Source: an uncultured Olsenella sp.
GTDB lineage: Bacteria > Actinomycetota > Coriobacteriia > Coriobacteriales > Atopobiaceae
Length of the DNA: 55,309 nt
Reading direction: 5' to 3'
NCBI GenBank assembly: GCA_900540955.1
Contig: UQIF01000012.1
Coordinates: forward strand, 1 to 55,309
How positions within the stretch are numbered: position 1 is the stretch's first letter; each line of letters starts with the position of its first letter. Positions 41,384 through 49,096 of the stretch are shown here, piece after piece. The notes beneath the pieces are model-generated. The model was not told the origin of the DNA. It did not search any database and saw only the letters and a program-made list of their open reading frames with translations. A program made the position numbers and the translations under genes.

Positions 41384-42895
41384 GTGGCAGAACTGCTGAG
41401 GATGGAAAACGTCAGCAAGTGCTTCGGCTCGTTCTACGCCAACCAGGACGTGAACCTTACCGTCGGAGAGGGGGAGGTACACACCCTCCTGGGCGAGAAC
41501 GGCGCCGGCAAGTCCACGCTCATGAACGTCCTTATCGGCTTGTACCAGCCGACCGAGGGCAAGATTTATATGCACGGCGAGGAGGTGCACATCTCCAGCC
41601 CGGGCATCGCCGTCGAGCACGGCATCGGCATGGTCCACCAGCACTTCATGCTGATCGAGGACATGACCGGACTCGAGAACATCATCCTGGGCGATAAGCG
41701 CCACAAGTCGCCGCTGCTCCAGGTCGCCGACGACCGCAAGACGGTCGAGGAGCTCATGGAGCGCTACGGCATGGACATCGATCTCGACGAGAAGGTCGGC
41801 GACATGTCGATCGGCATGCAGCAGCGCGTCGAGATCATGAAGGTGCTCTTCCGTGGCGCGGACCTCGTCATCCTCGACGAGCCGACCGCCGTCCTCACTG
41901 ACCTCGAGGTCGAGGGCCTGTTCGACATCATGCACTCGCTCACCGACGAGGGCAAGTCGATCATCTTCATCTCGCACAAGATGCGCGAGGTCATGCACAT
42001 CTCCGACTACGTCACGGTCCTGCGCCGCGGCAAGTCCGTCGAGACGGTCAAGATCGCCGACACCACCGAGCAGGAACTCGCCGACCTCATGATCGGTCAG
42101 AAGTTCACCGAGAACACCTACCAGAAGGTCACCGAGCCCGGCGAGGCCGCCTTCGAGCTCAAGGGCATCAGCTATCGCCCCGAGGTCAAGCACGGCGGCC
42201 TCAAGGACGTCTCGCTTACTATCCACAAGGGCGAGATCTTGGGCGTCGCGGGCATCGACGGCAATGGCCAGTCCGAGCTCGCGGCCCTCGTCACGGGCCT
42301 CATCAAGCCCGAGGGCGGCGACGTCGTGGGCATCGACGGCAACAAGATCGCGCTCTTCTCGCCGTCGAACTTCATCGAGGCCGGCTTGGGCAACATCCCC
42401 GAGGACCGCAACAAGATGGGCCTCGTCGGCGACATGACCATCGCCGAGAACCTCGTCTTGAAGCAGACCGAGTCCGACCGCTTCTCCGTCGGCCACGGCG
42501 CCTGGCTCAAGCTCGACGCTATCCATGAGTACGCCGACAAGCTGCGCGAGGAGAACGACATCCGCTGCACCTCCGTCAACCAGACGGCCCGCTCGCTTTC
42601 CGGCGGCAACCAGCAGAAGGTCATCCTCGCCCGCGAGCTCGACTGCGACCCCAAGCTCCTCGTCGCCGTCTACCCGACGCGCGGCCTGGACATCGGCGCG
42701 ACCGAGTTCATCCACGACCAGATCATCGCCCAGCGCGACGCCGGCTGCGCCGTGCTGCTGATCTCGGCGGACTTCGACGAGGTCCTTAAGCTGTCTGACC
42801 GTATCACGGTCCTCTTTGAGGGCCAGATCATGGGCACCTATCCCGGCGCGAACCCTCCGATCAAGGAGATCTCGCTCGCCATGGCCGGAAAGTAG
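41384..42895 (+). CDS. Nucleoside ABC transporter ATPase (NupA/YufO type)
   Basis: This double-ATPase subunit energises a BMP-dependent nucleoside importer at the inner membrane face. The 503-residue protein has two ABC domains. The first has Walker A GENGAGKST near 37, a signature variant MSIGMQQRVEI and Walker B ILDEPTAVLT. The second has GIDGNGQSEL in place of Walker A and the signature LSGGNQQKV. These differences between halves are normal for this branch. The GTG at 41384 is chosen for AGGAGGAT just upstream. Two permeases and three binding lipoproteins follow. Purine nucleosides or related ring compounds are the likely cargo. Confidence 0.92.
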   Translation: MAELLRMENVSKCFGSFYANQDVNLTVGEGEVHTLLGENGAGKSTLMNVLIGLYQPTEGKIYMHGEEVHISSPGIAVEHGIGMVHQHFMLIEDMTGLENIILGDKRHKSPLLQVADDRKTVEELMERYGMDIDLDEKVGDMSIGMQQRVEIMKVLFRGADLVILDEPTAVLTDLEVEGLFDIMHSLTDEGKSIIFISHKMREVMHISDYVTVLRRGKSVETVKIADTTEQELADLMIGQKFTENTYQKVTEPGEAAFELKGISYRPEVKHGGLKDVSLTIHKGEILGVAGIDGNGQSELAALVTGLIKPEGGDVVGIDGNKIALFSPSNFIEAGLGNIPEDRNKMGLVGDMTIAENLVLKQTESDRFSVGHGAWLKLDAIHEYADKLREENDIRCTSVNQTARSLSGGNQQKVILARELDCDPKLLVAVYPTRGLDIGATEFIHDQIIAQRDAGCAVLLISADFDEVLKLSDRITVLFEGQIMGTYPGANPPIKEISLAMAGK

Positions 42896-42908
42896 GAGGG
42901 GAGGAACA

Positions 42909-44003
42909 GTGGCAAACGCAAAGAGAAGGCTCACTCCCGAGCAGCAGCGCGAGAAGATGCTCTCGATCCTCACGCCGGTCGTCTCGGTCCTTCTTGCCCT
43001 CATTGTGGGCGCGATCATCATCGCGTTCCTGGGCAAGAACCCCGTGCAGGGCTACGGCGCCATGCTGCAGGGCTCGCTGGGCGACATCAACAAGATCGGC
43101 AAGACGCTCGAGCGCGCCTGCCCGCTCATCTTCACGTCGCTTGCCGCGGTCTTCGCGTATAAGTGCGGCGTCTTTAACCTGGGCGGCGAGGGCCAGTTCA
43201 TCATGGGCGCCTCCGCGGCCGCCTACATCGTGATCACCCTCGGCCTCACGGGTGTGCCCGCCTTGCTCATCGCCCTCGTCGCCGGTATCGTGTTCGGCGG
43301 CCTGTGGGCGCTGCTCCCGGGCATCCTGAAGATCACCCGCGGGCTCAACGAGATGATCACGACGATCATGTTCAACTACATCGCCCTGTACTTCATGGAG
43401 TTCCTCTACAAGAACGTCTACTCCGACCAGGGCCTGCCGCAGACCCCCGCGATGCCCAAGTCCGCGCACCTCATGGACATCGGCCCCGCGCACCTCGGCG
43501 TCCTTCTTGCCATCATCTTGGGCCTGCTCGTCTGGTACGTCATCTTCCGCACGAGCTTCGGCTTCAAGATCCGCGCCGTCGGCATGAGCCCCACCGCCTC
43601 GCGCGTCAACGGCTTCCCCGTGCGCATGCTCACCCTGCTCGCCTTCGTCATCTCCGGCGCCATCGCCGGCATGGGCGGCATGATCGAGCTCTTCGGCAAG
43701 ACCCCGTACCGCCTGGCCGACGGCTTCGGCTCCGGCTTCGGCTTCGACGGCGTCGCCATCGCGCTGATCGCGCAGCTCAACCCCGTCGGCGCCCTCGTCG
43801 TCGCCCTTCTGTTCGGCATCCTGTCCACCGGCGGCACGATGATGCAGTCCGTCATCGGCGTGCCCACCGCCATCGTCGACATCATCCGCGGCATGATCAT
43901 CATCTTCGCCGTCGCCGGCATGGCCATGGTCAAGCTTCCCAAGGTCAAGGCGCTTCTTTCCGGCCTTGGCTCCAAGAACAAGAAAGCTGAGGTGACCGCG
44001 TAA
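42909..44003 (+). CDS. Nucleoside ABC transporter permease 1
   Basis: This is an integral membrane subunit of the BMP-type importer, 364 residues with about ten hydrophobic segments. Family features include the motif FNLGGEGQFIMGA near 87 and ITRGLNEMITTIMFNYIALYF near 140. The GTG at 42909 follows AGGAGGGGAGG and lies 13 bases after the ATPase stop. It ends in TAATG, which overlaps the second permease. Together the two permeases form the channel of the transporter. Confidence 0.93.
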   Translation: MANAKRRLTPEQQREKMLSILTPVVSVLLALIVGAIIIAFLGKNPVQGYGAMLQGSLGDINKIGKTLERACPLIFTSLAAVFAYKCGVFNLGGEGQFIMGASAAAYIVITLGLTGVPALLIALVAGIVFGGLWALLPGILKITRGLNEMITTIMFNYIALYFMEFLYKNVYSDQGLPQTPAMPKSAHLMDIGPAHLGVLLAIILGLLVWYVIFRTSFGFKIRAVGMSPTASRVNGFPVRMLTLLAFVISGAIAGMGGMIELFGKTPYRLADGFGSGFGFDGVAIALIAQLNPVGALVVALLFGILSTGGTMMQSVIGVPTAIVDIIRGMIIIFAVAGMAMVKLPKVKALLSGLGSKNKKAEVTA

Positions 44004-44935
44004 TGGACTTCATGGTAGCACTCCCTACCATCATCAGGGCGATGGCCATGGGCGCCGTGCCCATCCTGCTCGCGTCCCTGGGCGAGGTCTTCTCTGAGCG
44101 CGCCGGCCTCGTGAACATCGGCCTCGAGGGCATCATGGCCGTCGGCGCCTTCACGGCCTTCGCCGTCGGCAAGGTCACCGGCAACCTCTGGGTCGGCCTT
44201 CTGGCAGGTATGGCCGCCGGCGTCGTCGTCAACATGATCTACGCCTTCTGCACCGTCACGCTGTGCTCGGACCAGGTGGTCACCTCCATGGCCATCAACA
44301 TCCTGGCGCCGGCCGTTGCGTTGTTCGGCTACAACCTGTTCGTCGGCTCCAACCCCGACAACGCCACGGGCGCCCAGATGCCGAGCATCGCCATCCCGGG
44401 CCTCTCTGACATCCCCATCATCGGAAACGGCCTCTTTAACCAGTCGCTGCTGGCCTATCTCGCGTTCCTGCTCGTGCCCGTCGTCTGGTTCTTCTTCAAG
44501 CGCTTCCGCGCGGGCCTCTCGTTCCGCTCCGTCGGCGAGAACCCGCAGGCGGCCGAGACCCTGGGCATCAACGTCGTGCGCGTCAAGTACGTCGCGTGCA
44601 TCGTGTGCGGCGCCCTCGCGGCTGCCGGCGGCGCGTTCCTCACCATCTGCTACACCCCGATCTACACCGACGGCATCGTCGCCGGCCGCGGCTTCATCGC
44701 CCTGGCCACCGTCATCTTCGGCCGCTGGAGCGCCGTGGGCGTCATGCTCGCCAGCCTGCTCTTTGGCTTCTTCGACGGTCTGAACGTGGCCCTGCAGGCG
44801 TCCTTCCAGTCCGCGCCGGTCATGTTCTTCAAGATGATCCCGTACATCTTCACCATCGTGGCGCTTATGTTCTTCGGCTCCAAGCACGGCGGCCCCAAGG
44901 CCAACGGCAAGCCGTACTTCCGTGAGTCTCGCTAG
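44003..44935 (+). CDS. Nucleoside ABC transporter permease 2
   Basis: This second channel subunit has 310 residues with about eight to ten hydrophobic segments. The paralogous motif GLVNIGLEGIMAVGAF lies near 35, and the loop FRAGLSFRSVGENPQAAETLGI near 170 contacts the ATPase in related importers. The ATG overlaps the stop of permease 1 by one base (TAATG), so the two are coupled. A terminator follows 14 bases after the stop, which separates it from the lipoprotein genes. Confidence 0.93.
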   Translation: MDFMVALPTIIRAMAMGAVPILLASLGEVFSERAGLVNIGLEGIMAVGAFTAFAVGKVTGNLWVGLLAGMAAGVVVNMIYAFCTVTLCSDQVVTSMAINILAPAVALFGYNLFVGSNPDNATGAQMPSIAIPGLSDIPIIGNGLFNQSLLAYLAFLLVPVVWFFFKRFRAGLSFRSVGENPQAAETLGINVVRVKYVACIVCGALAAAGGAFLTICYTPIYTDGIVAGRGFIALATVIFGRWSAVGVMLASLLFGFFDGLNVALQASFQSAPVMFFKMIPYIFTIVALMFFGSKHGGPKANGKPYFRESR

Positions 44936-44948
44936 CTCTGCGCACTGT

Positions 44949-44994
44949 GCCCGCCGGCTATTCGGCAACCCTTGACCGGCGGGCGGTTTTGTTT
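44949..44994 (+). terminator. Terminator after permease 2
   Basis: The stem GCCCGCCGG (44949-44957) with its complement (44976-44984) is followed by GGTTTTGTTT. It divides the transporter core from the binding-protein genes, which may then have their own promoter. Confidence 0.85.
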
Positions 44995-45077
44995 AGTCTC
45001 TTATCTGTTTTGGGTACAAGTTCGACTAGGGAAAACGCGGTCGCACACCGTGGCCGCACATAGTGAAGGGAAGAACT

Positions 45078-46181
45078 ATGTCCAAGCACAATCTCGACCG
45101 TCGTCAGTTCATCGGCCTTTCCGGCGCCGCTGCCGCCACCCTCGGCCTTGCCGCCTGCGGCGGGTCCACCGACTCCGGCGACGACAAGAAGGCCGAGGGC
45201 GACTCCGGCGAGAAGAAGTCCTCCTACAAGGTCGCCATGATCATGAGCGGCATCATCACCGACGGCGGCTGGGACCAGGCCCACTACGAGTCCCTCAAGC
45301 GCGCCATCGAGAAGCACCCCAACTGGGAGATGCTCGAGCCCAAGGAGAACACCGCCAACGCCGACGCCGCCACCGCCGCCGAGTCCTACGTCGACCAGGA
45401 CGTCGACCTCATTGTCGGCAACGGCAACCAGTTCGCTTCCACGTGGGCCGAGGTCGCTTCCTCTGCCGCCGAGTCCCACCCGAACGTGCACTTCCTGATC
45501 ACCAACACCAACCCCGATCAGGAGCTCGGCGATTACGAGAGCACCGACAACGTCGAGACCGTTCTTCCTGACTTCACGCAGCTCGGTGCCCTCGCGGGCG
45601 TCATCGCCGGCCTGATGACCCAGACCAAGGCCATCGGCTTCATCGGCGGCATGAAGCTTCCCTCCACCCTGAGCAAGTACTCCGCCTACCTGGCGGCCGC
45701 CCAGAAGATGGATCCCTCCATCAAGGGCTTCTACAACTTCGAGGCCGGTTTCTCCGATGCCGCCAAGGGCACCCAGCTCACCGAGCAGTGGATCAACTCC
45801 AACAACGTCGACGTCATGTGGGGCGACGCTTCCGCGGTCGACAACGGCTCCCGCAAGGCCCTCGAGGCCGCCGGCGCCGACAGCCACTTCGACATCGCGC
45901 AGCCGATCGACATCCTCGGCGACAACCAGCCGACCGTCATCGCCTCCACGGTGACCGACTGGAAGATCGACCAGGCCATGGACGAGATCGAGAAGGGCGA
46001 GTTCGGCGGCGGCAAGGCCATCACCGCAAACATGGACAACGGCGGCGTCACCCTCGGCAAGCTCTCCGACAAGATCCCTGCCGACGTCCAGACCAAGATC
46101 AACGAGTACGTCGACCAGATCAAGGCCGGCACCCTGCTGACCGACGACGAGATCGAGGCCGTCAAGGGCACGCTCGGCTAG
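45078..46181 (+). CDS. BMP family nucleoside-binding lipoprotein 1
   Basis: This is the extracellular substrate-binding lipoprotein of the ABC importer, of the basic membrane protein/PnrA family. The 367-residue protein has a twin-arginine-like RRQFIG start and a lipobox LAAC (Cys near 26). A short acidic linker leads to the two-lobed BMP fold (YKVAMIMSGIITDGGWDQ, GFIGGMKLPSTL, DVMWGDASAVDNG). The ATG at 45078 follows AAGGGAAGAACT. It is very similar to lipoprotein 2 directly downstream. It lies about 140 bases after permease 2, behind a terminator. Confidence 0.93.
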   Translation: MSKHNLDRRQFIGLSGAAAATLGLAACGGSTDSGDDKKAEGDSGEKKSSYKVAMIMSGIITDGGWDQAHYESLKRAIEKHPNWEMLEPKENTANADAATAAESYVDQDVDLIVGNGNQFASTWAEVASSAAESHPNVHFLITNTNPDQELGDYESTDNVETVLPDFTQLGALAGVIAGLMTQTKAIGFIGGMKLPSTLSKYSAYLAAAQKMDPSIKGFYNFEAGFSDAAKGTQLTEQWINSNNVDVMWGDASAVDNGSRKALEAAGADSHFDIAQPIDILGDNQPTVIASTVTDWKIDQAMDEIEKGEFGGGKAITANMDNGGVTLGKLSDKIPADVQTKINEYVDQIKAGTLLTDDEIEAVKGTLG

Positions 46182-46257
46182 TATTCGGAACGCTCGCCGA
46201 ATAGCTGCCCGATATCGTCGAATTGCTAACTGGCTTTAAGTAACCTTAGGGTAAGCG

Positions 46258-46291
46258 CGGGGGCGGCGCGCAGGATTGCGTGCCGCCCCCG
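46258..46291 (+). terminator. Hairpin between lipoproteins 1 and 2
   Basis: A GC-rich stem (46258-46272 with 46277-46291, small bulges) lies about 75 bases after lipoprotein 1. It has no T tract, so it may set relative amounts of the two messages. Confidence 0.5.
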
Positions 46292-46338
46292 AATTATGTC
46301 AATTTGCCCGTCACGACGGGCAAGAAAGGGGAGAGACC

Positions 46339-47433
46339 ATGAACATCACTCGTCGCGACGCCATCAAGCTCGGCGGCGGCACCCTCGGCGTCGCCTCCAT
46401 GCTCGGCCTTGCCGCCTGTGGCGGTTCCTCGGACGACAAGGGTTCCGCCGACGGCGGCTCCGAGAAGGAGAAGTCCAGCTATAAGGTCGCTCTGGTCAAC
46501 TCCGGCCCCATGATGGACGGCGGCTGGGGCCAGGGCCACCTCGACTCCCTCAAGAAGGCCCTCGAGGCCCACACCAACTGGGAGATGCTCGAGCCCAAGG
46601 AGAACACCGCCTCCGCCGATTCCCCGACCGCTGCCCAGTCCTACGTCGACCAGGGCGTCGACCTGATCATCGGCTGCGGCAACGAGTTCGGCTCCGCCTG
46701 GATTGACGTCGTCGCCGAGGCCGCCGAGAGCAACCCGGACGTCAAGTTCCTTCTTACCAACACCGATCCTGAGGTCGACCTCGCTGACTACGAGACCCTT
46801 GAGAACGTCGAGTGCGTCCAGGTCAACCTCAAGCAGACCGGCGCCCTCGCGGGCGTCGTCGCCGGCCTCATGACCCAGTCCAACTCCATCGGCTTCATCG
46901 GCGGCATGAAGCTGCCGACCACCCTCACCAAGTACTCCGCCTACCTCGCGGCCGCCCAGAAGGTGAATCCCGAGGTCAAGGGCTCCTACAACTTCGAGGC
47001 CGGCTTCATCGACGCCTCCTTCGGCGCCAAGATCACCGAGCAGTGGATCGCTTCCACCGGCCTCGACGTCATGTGGGGCGACGCCTCCGCGGTCGACAAC
47101 GGTGCCCGCCAGGCCCTCGAGGCCGCCGGCGCCGACACCCACTTCGACATCGCCCAGCCGATCGACGCCGTGGGCGACGCCCAGCCGACCGTCATCACTT
47201 CCACCGTCACCGACTGGATGTTCGGCGAGGCCATGGACCAGGTCGAGAAGGGCGAGTTCGGCGACGGCAAGGTCATCGAGGCCAACATCGACAACGGCGG
47301 CGTGCACCTCGGCTCTTTCTCGAGCAAGGTCCCCGAGGACGTCCAGAAGATGGTCGAGGAGTACACCGAGCAGATCAAGGCCGACACCCTCATCACCGAC
47401 GCCGAGGTTGATGCCATTAAGGCCACACTTTAA
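46339..47433 (+). CDS. BMP family nucleoside-binding lipoprotein 2
   Basis: This 364-residue binding lipoprotein is closely related to lipoprotein 1 over its whole length. Shared segments include NWEMLEPKENTA, GFIGGMKLPTTLTKYSAYLA and DVMWGDASAVDNG. It starts TRRDAIKLGGG with lipobox LAAC near residue 27. Differences concentrate in the linker and in residues around the presumed ligand cleft, for example MDGGWGQGH against TDGGWDQAH. The ATG follows AAAGGGGAGAGACC. It is probably a tandem duplicate that widens the range of ligands. Confidence 0.93.
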   Translation: MNITRRDAIKLGGGTLGVASMLGLAACGGSSDDKGSADGGSEKEKSSYKVALVNSGPMMDGGWGQGHLDSLKKALEAHTNWEMLEPKENTASADSPTAAQSYVDQGVDLIIGCGNEFGSAWIDVVAEAAESNPDVKFLLTNTDPEVDLADYETLENVECVQVNLKQTGALAGVVAGLMTQSNSIGFIGGMKLPTTLTKYSAYLAAAQKVNPEVKGSYNFEAGFIDASFGAKITEQWIASTGLDVMWGDASAVDNGARQALEAAGADTHFDIAQPIDAVGDAQPTVITSTVTDWMFGEAMDQVEKGEFGDGKVIEANIDNGGVHLGSFSSKVPEDVQKMVEEYTEQIKADTLITDAEVDAIKATL

Positions 47434-47497
47434 GGCAGCTCACCGAACTTATTGTTAGGTTAGCGAGCTATCGGGGGTAAACTCAGCTCAAACGTGA

Positions 47498-47529
47498 GGG
47501 CGGGACGCCAGCTGCGTCCCGCCCTTCTT
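47498..47529 (+). terminator. Terminator after lipoprotein 2
   Basis: A perfect 11-base stem (47498-47508 with 47514-47524) is followed by TTCTTG. The downstream edge carries the recurrent motif GCCCTTCTT (47521-47529). Confidence 0.7.
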
Positions 47530-47562
47530 GCAAACTAGCGCGAAGCCGGGAAGGGGCAGACA

Positions 47563-48606
47563 ATGAGGATGAACGCAGCTCTCTCGAGGAGGCAGGCCGT
47601 GAAGATGGGCGCCGCCGCGACCATCGCGGCGGGCTTGGCCGGGTGTTCCTCCGCCGGCGACTCGACCGGCTCCGACTACCCGCAGGACAAGCGGATCCGC
47701 AAGGTCGCGCTCGTGATCAGCGGCCCTGCTCAGGACGGTGGCTGGGCCCAGTCGCACTACGACGCGATCAAGGCCGCCTGCAACGAGCTCGGCGGCTGGC
47801 AGTTCCTCGAGCCGCAGGAGAACACCACCGCCGCGGCGTCGGCCGACCTCGCCCAATCTTACGCCGACCAGGGCGTCGACCTTATCGTGGCGGCCGGCAC
47901 CCAGTTCGCCTCCGCGTGGGGCGACGTCGTCGCGAAGGTCGCCAAGCAGCGCCCCGACTGCAAGTTCCTCTTTACCAACGCCGACCCGAAACGCGACCTT
48001 TCCGGGTACACCACGCTCGACAACGTCGAGGCGGTCGAGGTCGACTACGGCCAGATCGGCTCGCTTGCCGGCGTGGTCGCGGGCCTCATGACGCAGACGA
48101 ACAGCATCGGCTTCGTCGGCGGCGACAGTCTGAGCTCGACGGAGGCCAAGTACGAGGCCTACGTCGCCGCGGCGCAGAAGGTCAATCCTCAGGTCGAGGG
48201 TCACGCCGACTTCAGCGCGGGCTTTACCGAGGCATCCGAGGGCCGTCGTGTGGCCAAGTCGCTCATCAGCGCGCACAACGTCGACGTCATGTGGTCGGAC
48301 GCCTCGGCCGCCGACAACGGCGTGCGCCAGGCGCTCGAGGACGCGGGGGCCGACGCGCACTTCGACATCGCGCAGCCCCGTGACCTCATGGGCACCGCCA
48401 CCGTGATCGCCTCCACGGTGATCAACTGGCCGGTGAGGGACGCCTTGGAGCGCGTGGTCAAGGAGGTCTACGGCAAGGGCGCCTCTATCGCCGCCAACAT
48501 GGTCAACGGCGGCATCGCCTTAGGCGAGCTCTCGGACAAGATCCCCGCCGACGTGCAAAAGAAAATCGCCGACTACGCCGACCAGATCGCCGCGGGCACG
48601 TTTTAG
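47563..48606 (+). CDS. BMP family nucleoside-binding lipoprotein 3 (diverged)
   Basis: This third binding lipoprotein has 347 residues, a lipobox LAGC near residue 28 and the same fold signatures (ALVISGPAQDGGWAQSHYD, MTQTNSIGFVGG, DVMWSDASAADNG). It is clearly more distant from 1 and 2, with GGDSL replacing GGMKL and a shorter linker. The ATG at 47563 follows GGGAAGGGGCAG; a second ATG lies two codons later. It ends the transporter block and is followed by repeat B with a strong terminator. It may bind a different purine derivative. Confidence 0.92.
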   Translation: MRMNAALSRRQAVKMGAAATIAAGLAGCSSAGDSTGSDYPQDKRIRKVALVISGPAQDGGWAQSHYDAIKAACNELGGWQFLEPQENTTAAASADLAQSYADQGVDLIVAAGTQFASAWGDVVAKVAKQRPDCKFLFTNADPKRDLSGYTTLDNVEAVEVDYGQIGSLAGVVAGLMTQTNSIGFVGGDSLSSTEAKYEAYVAAAQKVNPQVEGHADFSAGFTEASEGRRVAKSLISAHNVDVMWSDASAADNGVRQALEDAGADAHFDIAQPRDLMGTATVIASTVINWPVRDALERVVKEVYGKGASIAANMVNGGIALGELSDKIPADVQKKIADYADQIAAGTF

Positions 48607-48609
48607 GCC

Positions 48610-48845
48610 GCCTGCGCTAAGAAACCGCAAGTTCCAGCGCCGGCAGGCTCGCCCGCGCTAAGAATACCCCGGTTCCAGCCCCGCAATGAGGCTGGAACCG
48701 GGGTATTTTTAGCTCCGAGGCCGTTTCACGGGGCTGGGACCCGCGGTTTCTTAGCGCGAACATTCCTGTTGGGGCTAGGACTCGCGGTTTCTGAGCGCAA
48801 AGAAGGACGCTACGGCTGGATCCGCCGGTTTCTTCGCAACGTAAG
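48610..48845. repeat. Repeat B cluster with a perfect 18-base terminator hairpin
   Basis: Two direct and about four inverted units of the CTAAGAAAC/TTCCAGCC family fill this interval. One pair (48663-48680 with 48690-48707) is a perfect 18-base stem followed by TTT and probably terminates the lipoprotein message. The rest of the gap (48846-49096) shows a GCCCTTCTT motif at 48863 in a small palindrome CTTCTTGcCAAGAAG, the next promoter, and no gene. Confidence 0.87.
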
Positions 48846-49022
48846 CGCGCCGCCACCCCCATGCCCTTCTTGCCAAGAAGTACCATGAAAATGTGTCTGC
48901 CGCGGCACTCGATTTCAGCCTGGTTTTGCCTGCGTAAAACCCTCCCGCCGTTGTGTTTCCAAATATTGAACGCGCAGGTCAAGCGGGGTGTCCGCTGGGC
49001 GGCGCTTCTTGCACGCTCACCG

Positions 49023-49028
49023 TATAAT
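49023..49028 (+). promoter_or_regulatory. -10 element for the xdh operon
   Basis: A consensus TATAAT lies 69 bases before the xdhA ATG; no good -35 is seen. Downstream, GAGTTTGTCTGCAAG (49060-49074) partly resembles the right half of the island operator. Confidence 0.45.
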
Positions 49029-49096
49029 AATTAGTTCTTACGGTGGAATATCTTAAAATGAGTTTGTCTGCAAGACCTTTTTATAGGGAGGGAGTC

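Noticed and set aside
41384..42895. Apparent loss of Walker A and signature motifs in the ABC ATPase
   Set aside because: Asymmetric halves with MSIGMQQRVEI and GIDGNGQSE are normal in nucleoside and CUT2-type double ATPases, so no defect is implied.
15340..48845. Repeat clusters considered as CRISPR arrays
   Set aside because: Units are few, in both orientations and irregularly spaced, without uniform spacers or cas genes.
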